NCBI RefSeq assembly: GCF_032118995.1
Contig: NC_092650.1
Coordinates: 15,374,501-15,438,500, forward strand
Reading direction: 5' to 3'
DNA: 64,000 nucleotides
DNA from: Asterias amurensis
Taxonomy: Eukaryota > Echinodermata > Asteroidea > Forcipulatida > Asteriidae
Part shown: one piece after another, positions 36,076 to 50,500 of the stretch
Position numbering within the stretch: the first letter of the stretch is position 1
Layout: each line of letters begins with the position of its first letter
Made by a program: the position numbers and the translations under genes
Notes under the pieces: model-generated
The model's input: only the letters and a program-made list of their open reading frames with translations
The model's database searches: none
What the model was told of the DNA's origin: nothing

Positions 36076-38215
36076 CCGAGTAGTTGAAAAACGACAGTCG
36101 CAACTCGACTAAGCAATCAATAGTCCGACTACGACACTAGTCGCACTAGTCTCCCTAGACTCCCAGGCTTAGTTGCAATCTAGCAAGCACATGGATAACT
36201 CCAGGAAGGTTCTAGAAAATGTTGCAGGCAAAAAGAGAGAGAGATTTATGCAGAGGATGTCTTTGGGACAGGGAAAACGCCCAAGACGTGACTTAAGTAT
36301 CCTCCAGGAATCAGAACCAGTCATGAATCAATTATAAAAAGATACTCCCCCCCTCCCCTCCCACTCCCCCATCCCGAAAATCACATAGCCTGGACTACGA
36401 TCCATTAAAAAGCTGTTTCCATTCCCCATAGAAAATTATCATCATGATATTAAAGTTTACAAACAACCTAAAAACTATAAGGGATAATCAAACATTAGTT
36501 GGTCATCAACATTACAAGATCTGCACATTTTGTTTGTACAATGTTACCCCAAAAGATAACCACTAAACTTAAACCAAATTCTTTACAAATTCTTTACAAA
36601 ATGCAACATTTAGTAACTACTTCAAATTTTATTTATTTTGGTTTTACCCTTACACCGATGTGTGTTAGCACTATACTGCATACTCGGTACTTACCCGAGT
36701 TCTGTGAGGAAAATCACAGGCATATTAACCAGGCGGGATTCGAACCCACGACCAACTTGGTTTGCCAATCAAAAGTACTAACCCACACACAAACACAAAA
36801 TACCAGGAAGAAAATATACGTGATAAAAAAATCCTTATCATTAACCAAAAAATTGAAACTAGCGAAGGAACCAAATATATTCACAATTACTGGTTATTTT
36901 GTTTTAAACATTTATTTAAACTTTAAACTTAGCAAAAAACCAGCCAGACACAACAATAAACTAACAGGACACAAGCAAAGACTTCAGGAATTATTCACAG
37001 GATTGTTCTTTAAACACAAAAGAGAAAAACAGAAAAATAGAAAAAATTACAAGGATTCAAGTTTTTCTGAAAGTTTTTCTGAGGGGGGATTTGATGGAAC
37101 AAATGACAAAGAAAATAAAATCATTGTTGAGACCTCTCTGTTTCAACGAGAGTAAAATCTATACATTCATTATGGGACAATAAGACATCAGCTTTAAAGG
37201 ACTGGTAAAACGGGATCGTATGTACAGTACTACTCTCTCAAAGATTGTTGTCAAGTTTTTAATTTTCACCTTTAATTAATTATATTGGCCAAACTGATGG
37301 TAAAAATTTATAATATTTAAAATTAGCGATGTTGTACTGACAATCGATAAGAAATTAACATGAAACTTGAAAATAGCTGAGAAATAAGTTGTTGTAGATT
37401 CATAATATATATCCCCCCCCCAAATTTGCTCTCGAACCCTGTTGGTAAAAGATTTGATAAAGGAGGACTCCTGTTCAGGGAGGTGTCGTGGCCGAGCGTT
37501 TAAAAGCACCACCACCTAACTCAAGCTCTGACCTGTTCAAGGGAGTGTGGGTTCGAGAGCCGTGTGACACTTGTGTCCTTTCGCAAGACACTTAACCACT
37601 GCTTCATCCTTTGGATGGGACGTAAAGCTGTAGGTCCAGTGTGCTATTATAACAACTGTCAATGCACGTACAAGACCCCGGTACACACTTATCACAAAGA
37701 GAAGGGGTTTGCCGGGTGTGTCCAGCAGTGCGACTAACTTCAATTATGAAGGCTGCACAAGAAAGAGGGAAGAAGAAGAAGACGAAGAGAATGCCCTTGC
37801 CATCCCTAATCGCTACACCACTGAAAGGTCAAATAGGTGTTCAAAGCAGCAGGTCCTTACAATGAGCCAGGGAAAGAAATCTCCTGACACCAACCAACCT
37901 TAAGAAACCCAAAAAAGGCTAAACCACAATCATGAACTGCAGATTTCTGTTAAGATCCCTTACCCCTAATAAATCCCAACACAATTTACTCCCTACTCCC
38001 CATAGTTATGAGTTATGCTTTTGATATAACTACACTTGCAGTGAAATACCCAAACTCCTACCACTCAAGCAAAATAATACATTTTCAAGACCTGGGTTTG
38101 GCAATTTTACAAAATGGAGAGTTATAAAAAAATTTGTCTTGAGGTTTTTACCAATCTAAATTAAGTAATAGTAAATTCCTGTCTGATAAAAGGTTATTGA
38201 CACCCTTTTAGAAAG
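36076..38215. other. Intergenic stretch downstream of ZC3H18
   Basis: Contains a SINE-like B box in reverse (gggattcgaacccacgacc near 36737-36755) and the SINE listed at 37479. The 218-codon plus-strand frame at 36499-37155 runs through the SINE and low-complexity sequence. No convincing ZC3H18 polyadenylation signal was found in the first few hundred bases after its stop. Confidence 0.5.
37479..37890 (+). mobile_element. tRNA-derived SINE
   Basis: The head ggtgtcgtggccgagcgttt carries an A box, and gtgggttcgagagcc carries a B box. It is followed by cacttgtgtcctttcgcaag, shared with the SINE at 49640-50017 (there on the minus strand). The right boundary is approximate. Confidence 0.65.
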
Positions 38216-38598
38216 TTATTTAAGCTTAGCTTTCTTTCTGGCGATGGCGTCCTCCACAGCCCGCAGCTGTTTTAAGAGTTCTTCACGTCGTGACACTGTG
38301 GTGTTCTTCTTGGCCGCTGCTCCTCCTGCCGGTTTCGCCGTCGCAGGAGCTGCCTTAGCAACTGCAGCTACTACAGCAGGTTTGGCAGACGGTGCAGCAG
38401 ACCGAGCCGGTACTTTAGCTGGTGGCTGACCGCGTGGTGCTGTTGGGGACGGGGGACGCTTGCGTTCGCCTCCCGTCGGCTTGGCTGCTGTCTTACCCGG
38501 ATACCCCTGGGCACCGGGTTTTCGGCTGGCATCACCTGAGCTTACAGGTTTCTTAGCAGCAGTTGGAGCGGCCGTGGGTTGGCGGGTAGCCTTACGAT
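38216..38598 (-). CDS. ZC3H18: ZC3H18 coding exon 15 (last)
   Basis: The acceptor cttcag precedes 38598; the first two bases complete a split Asp codon. It encodes a Lys/Pro/Ala-rich stretch and the conserved C-terminal helix SRREELLKQLRAVEDAIARK, then KAKLK and TAA at 38216-38218. Confidence 0.93.
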
Positions 38599-41500
38599 CT
38601 GAAGGCAGAGAATGCACACATAGAGACTTTTGATAGCATAAAAAAGAAGACAACTTCAGAATAACAGTTATTATGTCATGATGACTTATTGAACCAAGGT
38701 CACCTGATGTCGTCATCACAATAATCTTGGGTCATGTCCGAATGGACCGTTCCGGCTTTCCACTAAGCTCCGCCAACTGCGCACATGAGCAAGACACGTG
38801 TACGAACACTCCCAATGACATTCTGCACGATTCTGCCGCGCGTGCCAAATATACGCGCACGCATGACCGAGTTTGTCCATGGTTTGTCCGACCACAATCA
38901 TTGCTGTGATTGGTCAAATGGGTGAGCGCGCACAGTTTGATTGATAGGCCAGATCCGTCCATTAGTGGCCACAGCTACAGCTACCACTATATATCTGTAT
39001 CATCACATGTTGAAGTATAAAAAGACTTTACGACAGTCAGAGCAAGAGCTGTAGCCGCCAATTTGGATACGAGTTGCTCAATTTTGGGAGTCAATGTCAC
39101 CATTTGTGGTAAACAGTGTGATGCACAAATTAGGCAATACAGTGTTTACACACTGATCATAATATCTACGTGTAACTTGATTCCCAAAATGTAGAGCATG
39201 CCAGACCGTGTCCAGTGCACTTGACTGCTCGGCAATGACATGTCATAATTAAACAAGAAGCGTTAACGCTGGAGTAAAGACGTTGATAAAAAACTGTTTC
39301 TCAAGTCCCGCACTTTCAGATTAAAAAAAAAAAATTAATTTGGCAATTCAAGGGCTCCAACTTTATAAAAATTGAAGATGAAGTGATAAGCCTACCTTTC
39401 TCGATTGGAGCCTTGCCTTGCGATGGAGTGGTTGAAGTCTTCTTGCCAGTCTGGGAAGCCATGGGTTCTGCGGGACGCTTCTTGGGTTCAGCTGGAGCCT
39501 GTAATAAAGAGAGACACAAAATCTTCACTTCTTGCCTCTTTGAATTTAAATAATAAACCACTAAGGGAAAACTGAGATGGATTCGAAATGATTTGGGGAT
39601 GATAGAAGAAGAAATTGACTACAGCGATTTGAACCAATGACCACCAACTCTCTACCAGTTGAGCTACATGTATCTAGCGTCAGTGATGATTTGTTAGGAA
39701 AACACTAGACAGCGGGACTTGTTTGGTTGTCGGCTGGGGGAAACTGGTTTACTTTGGATTCTTTTTCTCTTACCTTACTGAGGAGAGTGACTTTGATATT
39801 CTTATGGGCGGTGACCTTTAGGGTGTTGGAGCGAGGGGCCGCAGTTACTGGAGCTGAGGTGCTATGCTGTCTGCTGAAAACAACAATAACAACAACTGTC
39901 AACATCAACAAAAACACCTCTCCCCCCCCCCAAATAAAAACAAAAACTCAACAAACAAAGAGGCTCAAGGAGATTTCGAGAATTAGCAAGAAATTATATG
40001 TCTTAATAAAGGCCAGGAATCAGATGGTGGCTAAGGAGGCCATGGTCTTGGCCTTTTGGCCCCTTCAAACACGGGACGTGCCTTTTGCAAAATTTATTGG
40101 CCTTGCCCTCTAAAAAAGGTTAAAATTCAAGGTCTGGAATGAGGTATCTGCTTCGCCTAGAAAAAGCAAACTTGAAAATCTTTGACAACAGTTTGTTTTG
40201 TTTACCTTGGTGGCGCTGATGTTGCTGCACTAGATGCGGTCCCGGAAGACCCCTTCGACTTCTCCTTATCTTTCTCCCTAGAGGGCGCTGTTGGTTTGGC
40301 TGCGCTCTTCTGCTTTGTCTGGACAGTGGTGGCCTTATTGGCTGCCGCCGGCGGAGCCTTGCCGCTTGGAGCAGCAGCAGTCCGGGAGGTGCTCCTGCTC
40401 GGAGACTGTTTCCCGTTTGAAGGTTTCCCGCCCGGGGTTTTACCGGCAGGTTTGGATCCCGTTGAGGGCGGTTTGGCCGATGGAGGAGGCTTACTTTGAG
40501 GTTTGCTGGAGGAGGATGGTGGCTTGGTAGACGCTGCTGCTGGTGCTTTGCTGCTGCTAGGTCCTGGGGGTTTGACTGCCTTCTTCGGGGACGCTGGAGT
40601 GGGCTTGGTCCTGCCGCTGTTTGCTGCTGGTGCCTGAGGTGCTTTGCTGGGTTTATTAGCGGACTGGGGTGGAAGTGCAACTGCGGGGTGAGACAGGACA
40701 GAAAGTTTATCTTATTTATTTTATTTTAGTTCTGAGAAAATAGAATTAGCTGCTGGAAACTGCTAACTGACCAAAAGGAACTATGTAATAAAATAAAAAT
40801 AGTTAATGGTCTACGCTTCGACCCTAGTAGAGTCTTACTCTACATGCTTGAAGGAGAGTTCTTTTCATTTAGCCTTGGAGAGAGACTCTGCTAGGGTCTA
40901 AACATCAGGGCCCAATTTCATAAAGCCTGTAAAGCCCGACTTTCAGGATTGTCACGTGATAATCACTCTCTTTTTCCACCTTCGTTCTTGGAAGAGCACA
41001 TTAAATTTGCTCCAAAAACCTATTTTATGGGAGCTGTAGGGTCATAGAATTTTCTGTGAGTATTGTTTTATGCTTAAACCCTCATAGTGCTGCTTTACGC
41101 ACAAAAAAGCAGCTAAGCACAAAAGCAATTATGCTTACCAGCTGAAACAAAGTGTCACGAGTACCATTAGTAACTGGTTTCCTACTCATTGCGCTAAGCA
41201 ATTTTTGTCTGCTTTGATCAGCTCTATAAATTTAAGCCCACAAGGAAAAAGTTTGATGGAAGAAGAATTAGAACATCTGGAAAGACATTAAACGATAATA
41301 AAAAGCATTCTCAGTTCACGCCCAAACACTTTCAAAGCTTCCTAGTACAGGCATAATATTTGGTCTTTGGACAAAAAGTAGAAGCATTTCATGGGATACA
41401 AGGGTTGACCTACATGTACACATGGTGTAAGCTCTAATGTACATTTCAGGATATTTAATCACAATTTTTATTTTTTTCAGGGCAAAAACAATCGGAAAAC

Positions 41501-44500
41501 AAACATATAATATAGGAAGAGTATCATATTTTCCAGTACCTTTGGGTATCCTGGTATTGGGAGGCAATCTCTTTCCGTCGATTCCCTTCATTGTAGACGG
41601 CCGCCTGGGTGACATGTCGCCCTCGCTTGACGATATACTAGAGTAGGAAGATCCCGAGCTAACCGACGGACTACGCGAGCGTGAGCGGCTGCGACTGCTG
41701 AAACTGGAGTTGCTAGTGAAGCTGCTGTTGCTGCTGCTTCGGGCCCGAGGTCGGATCTGTCTCCCCGGAGGCTGGTCAAAAGGAATAATAAACCGCATTT
41801 ATGAATGTTACACTGATGTGTGTAAAGCACAAGTCCTGTGAAAAAAACCTCAAGGCATAACTTGGTTGGGAACCTACGACCCTTGGAATTCCAGAGCAGT
41901 GTCTTACCAACTAGACAACCGAGATTGCCTGGTAGCTAGAGGCATTTCGAATCCCAACATTTAATAAGTGTAGGCCTGTATGTTTCATTTTTGAAAGGGC
42001 AAGGGCACCAAGGCATGTTTTTCCTTCGGAAAGAGCACCTTGTGAGGAAATTTCTACTGGAGCATTTCAAGGGCACCAAGGCAATGACCAGGGGGAAGGG
42101 AAGCAATCACCTTCGTCCCTCTCCGTGAAGTATCAGGCCTGTAGCGCATAATGAATCATACGATAGAAGCGCAAGATAAAACAATGCAAGCTTTTATCCA
42201 GGATCTGTCTGCCTAGAGGCTGGTTAAAATAATAATAAACAGCATTAAGCCCGATTCATTCTTCCTGCAAATTCGAATACGATATGAATGTTGACGTCAA
42301 AAATTCGCAACGAATAACTCGCAGCAGTTGAGTCATGCGAATATCGCAGCGATATTTACGTCAAATTCGCATCGCATTCGCAGGAAGTATGAACCAGGCT
42401 TAATACAGTGCATTATGAAGCACAGATTCCTCAATTCACATTACAAAAGAAGAAAAGATAAAACCACGCTAAGTTTAAGCATGATGGACTATCAGAAGTC
42501 ACTATTATTCTTATAATCACTTGTCTTCCCCAAGTGTCTTACCTGTCTCCTACTGTCTGTGGCTCTTTGCGCCACAGAAGATCTCTTGTCTGGTGCCTGG
42601 CCTGCCGATGACTTCTTCTGTTGCATAGATGATCTGCAAAGAAAATTTGTTACATAAAGATATAAGATAAAAAACTTCCCTTTACACCATTGACAGTGAA
42701 TAAGGAAACAGGGTGTGCAACTCTTACAAGCATGCCAAATCTTATGAGCTACATGCACAGTCGTCAAAAAGTTCCTAATGGTCTGAAAGTGACGTAGAAA
42801 ATGGCCAGGGCCCAATTTCATGGCTCTGCTTACCGTAAGCACAGAATCAGCGCTTACGGAAGCAGGAAATTCTGTGCTTACGGCAAGCGTATTTCACGGG
42901 TTAGTGGCGAATTTTGGCTTCTGCGTGTGCGTACTCCACGCTAATAGGCATTTTACGCTTACAAGGCTAGCGCAGATATTCGGCGCTTGCACGTAAGCGG
43001 GGAATCGTGATCGTAAGCACAGAATTCGGCGGTAAGCAGAGCCATGAAATTGGGCCCTGATCCTGTTGGTTAATCATTAACCCACACGTGTTCGCATGCA
43101 TATGCAGCAAGCGCAAAGTTTTTTAGCTACTTCAAAGTCCAATTTGAATGTGTTTTGGTGGTCTCTAGCGACCGGCTTGTGCACCAAAGAGTTTAAAAAA
43201 GCAGTTCCAATGGACTTCTGGTAATCGTTGGAGCCAGTTTGTGTGAAGTGGCTTACACAGTGGAATAAAGTTAAACACCATTTACATATCGTACATTTAC
43301 ATATATATCATGTACATACAAAAATGTTTTATATACCGCCATTTCATCAATTTCACAGCGGTTTGTGATGAAACAAAGATAAAGAAACATGGCAACGATG
43401 ATACAAAAATTACAAATTAATATCATAATGAACCAAGCAATCATCGTGAGAACAGGTGTGATTTGAGACGGATATACAAAAGGATTTATAAGCATGCAAA
43501 ATAAAAACTTCTCTCACAAAAACCTGATCAGAAAAAAAATATTTCTCTGAACCTTTAAGGAACAAGACTGCAAACATATCATGCAAGAGAAACGATGTTA
43601 CTGCAGCATTTATACAGAGCAGAGCTTTGCAAAGCGTTTGAGTGAAAACAAGCAAATGAAAAAAGCAGCCAGTTTTTCTTATAGTATCCCTTTTGGAAAT
43701 CTTGGTGCACGGTGACGCGTCCGTGGCACTGATAGAAAAGTGGTGGGCAGATTGCTTCACATTTCAACAGGACACAAACAAGCACCCATCAAAGCACACA
43801 TCAACAAGCACACTCATAATAATATGCTTATTGCACTCACACGTTGCCGTGCCCTCTCATCACTTGGTGTGAATGCTTGGGCTCGACAGCCCCCCTGGTT
43901 GGAGCCTTGAGGCCCGGCGAGGGTTTGGCTGAGGAAGGGGCTGGCTTGGGAGGAGGGGTGACCAGTGGCGGTCTCTTTGGCAGAGACTGCGTGGCAGAGT
44001 CACTACTGGGGGAAAAAAGGACGGGGGTTGTTGTCATCATGCAAAAAGGCACTGGACACCTTTAGTAATTGTCAAAGATCAGTCTTCTCACTTGGTGTAC
44101 ATGTACGTATCTCAACATATGCCCAAAATAACAAAATAACAAAACTGTGAAAATTTGAACTCAATTGGTTTTTGAAGTTGCGAGATGATAATGGAAGAAA
44201 AAACACCCTTGTCACATGAAGTTGAGTGCTTTCAGATGCTTGATTTCGGGACCCTCAAGTTCCAATTCTGAGGTCTCGTACTGTCAAGTTCAAATATTTC
44301 AGTGGAAAATTACTTCTTTCTGAAAACTACGTTACTTCAGAGGGAGCTGTTTTTCACTGTGTTAAAACAATTATACTATCAACAGCTCTCCATTGCTTGT
44401 TACCAAGTCCATGTAAGTTTTTATGGTAACAATTATTCTGAGTAATTACCAATATGGCGGATGCCTTTGAACAGTTCTTGTAACTCCGGTCAAATTATTT

Positions 44501-47500
44501 GAATCAATCTTAACCATGAATAAACATTTCAAAATTTGTGATACCTTTCGTATATTTCGTTTATATTCATGCAGAGAGTGTTATATAAACAATAACGGTC
44601 TCACATTTTGACCCTATTTAAGAGGTGACTCAGGTTATGCAACATTTGAAAATGCACATCGATATTTTCACTCGGCGCATATAGGAAGCCCCAATGAGCA
44701 ACCTTCTTTTGACCTCTAGCCGAAGTCACCCTCCTTTAACGACGCTATGTGCAAAAGGTCCATTGTTGACAGCTCCCTTATAATAGGACTTTTGAGAAGT
44801 TCGGAATGTGAAGCCAGGTTCATACTTCCTGCGAATGCGAAGCCAATACACATTTTGACATCATAGAGCTGTCTTTCGCAGCGAATGTTTCCCAGGAGTA
44901 GAGCACAAGTCAATGGCGCAAATAATACATTTTGTATCGCATTCACATGCGCTTTCGCAGGAAGTATGAACCAGACTGCAGGGGTTAAAGGAACAGTTTA
45001 TCAGTGGAGGTTAGTTGCTAGCTTTTTACAGGAAAGTATCTTACTGGAGAGTTAATATCTCTACGTCTACAAATGACTGCCTTAAAGCATACCTGATTGG
45101 TGCTCTCTGTGATGCTGATTTACTACCAGGCGCTCCTCGACCCCCAGGATCCACCATATTTCCTCTACCTCCAACATGCCCTGCCTTTCCGGGAGGCATA
45201 CCACCTCTTCCCTGCGGATAACCTGACCGTCCGATCGGCTGCTTGACCCCCGAGGGCTGCTTGACCCCCGAGGCCAGTTTGGCCCCAGCACCCGGTCTGA
45301 CCCCCGGGGTCTGTTTGACTGTCTGTTTGACCCCGCCGGCGGAGGGCTTGACAGCGCCAGCGGGTCGACGGTTTCTCGAGGCGGGACTCCTGGAGCGGGA
45401 TCTCGATGAAAACGAGGAACGACTGTACGAACTTCCTGAAGATGAGCGGCTGCTTGAGGAGAAGGATGAGTGGGATCGCGAACGGGATCTTGATCGAGAG
45501 GAGCTGCCAGAAAAGAAAAAAAATACTTCACAAATATGCAGGACCAATTATATTTGGATCACAAGAAAGCAGTTATTATTATTATTATTATTGTTATTGA
45601 TTATTCGGCATAAAAACACATACAAAATACAGACATAATCAAAACCTATGGGGCGCAAGATGTCTCAGCTAGGAAAAACATCGCAATATTGCGTTACTTA
45701 ATCGATATCGCGATATATCGCGATACATCGATATTTCGACTAAAACCAAATCGATCCGATATATCGAAATAGTTTCCAAGTTAGTATCGCGATATTCTAT
45801 CATATCGTGATATTGCCCGAGCTGAACCAGTTCCACAGTAGTGAGTGGCGGGCGCTTTACGCACAAACCATACAGCATTCATAGGAAGACTCTTAAGGAT
45901 TTAGGACCAACAGGGTTAATCGCTGAAGATGCAGAATAAAACCTGACTTACAAGGAGGAGTCACTGAAGGAATCTGACGAGTAGGAATAAGATCGACGTC
46001 TCTTCCCAGTCGTTTTAGCATTGGTCTTCGGCGAGCGAGACCTCGCCCATGGATCCTGCCAAGCGTCAGCTGGCCGGTCAGCACGCCCCGGTGGTGGTAG
46101 TGGGCCTCCCATGTCCTTCTCCATCCTAGGCACCCGGTCTTCTCTCATCATTGGAGGGCGGTCGTTTCCTGGTAGGGGCCTTTCCCTCGAGAGTGGGCGT
46201 GGAGGGCTGCGCTTCTCTCGCATCATGTCACGTGGTCTCTCGCGCATGCGGTTGATCTCCCGCTGGCGTTGTCTCTCCGTGTCGCGTCGGTCTACTGGCT
46301 CGCGCTCAGCTCGCCACGGTATCTCTTTTTCAGGCTGAAAATGAGATATGGAAACATATCAATAAAATTATCTTTTGTAAGGCTCAACTGAAATATATTT
46401 CTGTTCCTTAATAATAACAACAATTATAAAGCGCCTTTTCCTAAGATTACAAAGCGCTCAAAATTCACATATAGAGATTCAAGGAAATGGTTGACTGTAA
46501 ATTGCCTTGTGTGACATGGCCCTAAGAAATGACACACCTGATTGTTGAACTTACCCGGTGATACTCAACCTGCTGGGTAGGTTCGGGGCGCTCGTATCGG
46601 GTGTTGTAAACCTCAAACTGCGGGAAAAAACCTTCCCTGTTGTCTCTAGGGGGCGCTTCATCATCAGCTATGCTATAGCTGCCGAAATAAACAAGATTAT
46701 AAAGAGTAAATACGGTCTCTAGGGGGTTGAAGGCATTACACATATTTAGTACAGGGCACTGCTAGGGTTAATTATGATCACTTCTGACACAAGTCGATGA
46801 TGGTATTAAAGGCATCGGACACTATTGGTTATCGTTAGAGTGGAAACAAAGTTGGTAACGAGCAATGGAGAGCTGTTGAGAGTATAAAACACTGAAACGG
46901 CTCCCTCTGAAGTAAATGTAGTTTTAGAGAAAGAGGTAATTACTCACTTTACAAATAAAAGACTTCAGATATGAATCATTGGTACTCGCACAAAAATGTG
47001 CGAAAAGAGTGTGTTTTCTTTCACTATTCCCTTGCAACTTTGATGACCGATTTAACTCAAATTTCCACAGGTTTGTTAAGTGTGAATCCTGGGGTCGATT
47101 TCACAAAGAGTTAGGACTTGTCTTATCTCGAGTTAGGACGAGTAACTCGTCCTAACTTAAGATTAATCTTAAGGTCTGCATGCTACAGTGCAGGGTTGAG
47201 ACTCGACCCAAGTCATAAGATTAGTCTTAAGTTAGGAAGAGTTTGGTGAAATCGACGGCTGGTCTTTACAGATTGAGCTCAAATTTTCACAGGTTTGTTA
47301 TTTTATGCATATGTTGGGATACACCAACTGTGAAGGCTAGTCTTTGACAATTACCAATAGTGTCCACTGCCTTTAAGACTGCAAGCATTTTCAGAATGTG
47401 GTGCCTCACCCGTAAAACTCCTCAAAGTTTGTGTTTCCTTGTGGGAGACTGAAGTCATTCTCCTTGTCGAAATCTCTTTCCTCCTCGTACGGTATACCCC

Positions 47501-50500
47501 CCAGCATCCTCTTCTCCTCAAAGTTATGATCCTGCTCCTTGCGCATCAAGGCTTTCTTACGAATCTAGACAATGATGTTGTAAATCAATTTTCAAAATTG
47601 AGTTATTATTTATAATAATCATCTGTTTTTTTCTAAAGCGCTTTAAACACCCGAAGGGCATCTCAAAGTGCCTCCAACATTAGTACCCCTGGTCACTGGC
47701 CCGTTGTATTCATTCCTTAAACCATCTCAGTTCCCTTGGGAGTATACAGAGGGTGAGTTTCAAGTCTTGAGTCTTGAGTAAACTAATCCCTGAAGCAGTT
47801 CTCACTGGAAACTAAATTGGTATGGTGTGGCAATGGTGGCATGGTTGGCGTGTGCGTAAAGCGCTCGCCTCTCACCAAGGTGACACCAAGGTTTGATTCC
47901 CGGCTGAGGCCATATGTGAGTTGAGTTGTGCGTTGGTTCTCTGCTGTGCCACGTGGGTTTTCCAGACCATCCGGTTTTCCTCCCTCGGGAAAAATCAAAC
48001 ACTTTCGATCTTGGCTGTGCTTCGTGGTCACAATGGGTTGATGTGGCTGGCACCCAGAGGCGCCCTTGCATGCCTGCTTCTCGAACACGTTGTAGCCGCG
48101 TCCTTCGCAACTCAGCTCTTAGCTGCGAGTATTGATGATTAGCCCCCCAAATTATTATTATTATTATTATCATCAGAGTGAACTGGGATCTTTTGCATGC
48201 ATTGCATTAAATAATGGTCACGATTATTTCTAAAACAACACAATTGTCAAGACCAAGGACACGAACCCACACACGGTTGGGTCCTTAGCCTACATCAGTT
48301 AAAGGGTGTATGTACTTTTTGTAGGACAAAAAACACAATGTCCACAGATTTACACTAAACTTACATAGTATGAAGATAATGATAGTAGAAAGCTTCCCTG
48401 AAAATATTCTGTGCTGAGGTGCTATATTTTTGGGGAACTGAGTAAAACAATGTCATGAAAATAATTTTCGTCTCATGAGATGAAAATTATTTTAAGCATT
48501 TACAAACGCATTTTCATGACATTGTTTTACTTGTTTCTCAAAAACTACAGCACCTCAGTAAGTAATATTTGCAGGGAAGCTTTCCACTATCATTGTCTTC
48601 AAACCCTGCAAGTTTAATGTAAATCTATGGACATTTTGAAAAAGTACCCAAATCCTTTAAGTTGTAGCCCTCAACTTAAAGTGGCCACCTGGCCTTGTGA
48701 GTTGGGCGATATCTCATAAACATATAAAATAAGAATAAAACAACTTGAAGACTGTTTACTGACCTCCTTGGCGTGCCTGAGCCCTCTCTCCCAAGCAGAC
48801 TCGACCACCGGCTCATTTGATGGAGGCGGCGGCGGTGGAAAAGCAGGGGGTGGCTAATAAGGATTGGGAAAACAACAAAAACAAACATAAATGAACCACT
48901 CTTGATGATACTAGGTTCGCTTTTCTGCGACTCTTTGGATTCACAACCAAAATAAGTTTAATGGAAAGAAAGGAAGTACCCAATCAGAAAGATATTTATC
49001 AGCTCAGACTAGGTCAATACTTCAAATTCATTTTAAATGAGCTAAAAGTTAGGAAGAGTTGTGTGAAATCAACCCCATGAATAAGTCAGGTCAGTTTAAC
49101 CCTCCAAAACACTCCTAAGAAGATTTTGTCAACCATCTTACCGCTGGTGCTGGAGGAGCTTGTGGTATATTGAGGAGCTTGGCCGTGGCTTGGTGCAGCT
49201 CCCTTCGATCAATCAGTGAATAGTTTCCTAAACAGGTGTAAGAAAAAGTACATTACGAGTACAAATATTAGTCATAGATCCAGTTGAATAAAATATAAAA
49301 ACCCTGCAGTGGCATGTCATTGGGCTACGGTCGTGCCGTCTAGTTCATTAGACCCAAGCTCTGGTGTTGTCAGCATCAGCTGGTGGGTTTCGAATCCCGA
49401 TCATGAGACTTGTGCCCTTGAGCAAGGCACTTTATAGAAAAGTTGGGAAGGTAGTGCATCGTGCTCTTTCAACCAGGCCTGTATAGTGGATGATACCCTA
49501 GCCTACATCATTATGGACAGTGAAGCGGTAACCCTGTTTCAGCCAAAGGAGCAGGTGGCAACGTGTCCCTGGTTACGGTTGATTTGAGTTGATAGACCAG
49601 ATCAGGTATTTGTAGCCCTCATCTTGAAGTGGCCGTCCCGGCAGGTGTTTTTAATAATAATAATAATAATAACCCGTTTTTATATAGCGCTTTTCACACC
49701 CGGAGGGCGTCCCAAAGCGCTTCACATTATTACCCCTGGTCACTGGGCCTTAATTCACTCCTTAAACCATCTCAGCTCCCTGGTAGGGAGTATGCAGCCT
49801 GTGCAACATTAATATGCGCTACTCGGCTAAATCAACCACAAGAACCATCTCTGCCCTCACAGGTACCCATTTACCCCTGGGTGGAGAGAAGCAATTATAG
49901 TTAAGTATCTTGCTCAGAGACACAAGTGTCACGACTGGGATTCGAACCCACACTCTGCTGAACAGAAGCAGCAGAGCTTGAATTCGGTGCTCTTATCCGC
50001 TCGGCCACGACACCCTGGGCTGTACTGTGCATAATTCTGTGGTAAGTAGAGCTGTGACACTTGGCCCTGAGGGCCCAATTTCTGCGCTTATGATCACGAT
50101 TCCCTGCTTACGTGCCAGCACCGAATTTCTGCGCTAGCCTTGTAAGCCTAGAATGCCTAGTAACGGGGAGTACACACGCGCAGAAGCCAAAATTTGCCGC
50201 TAACCTGTGAAATACACTTGCCGTAAGCACAGAATTCCCTGCTTCCGTAAGCGCCGATTCTGTGTTTACGGTAAGCAGAGCCATGAAATTGGGCCCAGGT
50301 TGTTTACTGGTTGTTGGTATACAAAAGTACCACACACAGCCTCGTATTGGACTGGTCAAATCATGGACTGGTCAAAACATGAACGGCCAAAAATGAAGTT
50401 TAGAAAGGTGGAAGCATATAACCCATGGCACCCACAGCAAATTGCCGTAGTGCCCTGTGCTTTTGCTAGGTTGCCCTGTGCATGGTTCCTGTGTGAGTTT

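Noticed and set aside
36499..37155. 218-codon open frame, the longest outside the identified genes
   Set aside because: It runs through a SINE B-box region and Lys/Asn-rich low complexity, has no recognisable domain, splice context or codon-use signal, and AT-rich sequence explains its length.
40120..40680. 186-codon Pro/Gln/Arg-rich minus-strand frame
   Set aside because: Out of register with the flanking ZC3H18 exons. The correct frame of exon 12 is Lys/Pro/Ser/Ala-rich and splices in phase on both sides.
45082..45531. 149-codon minus-strand frame overlapping ZC3H18 exon 8
   Set aside because: Shadow of the RS-rich exon in another register.
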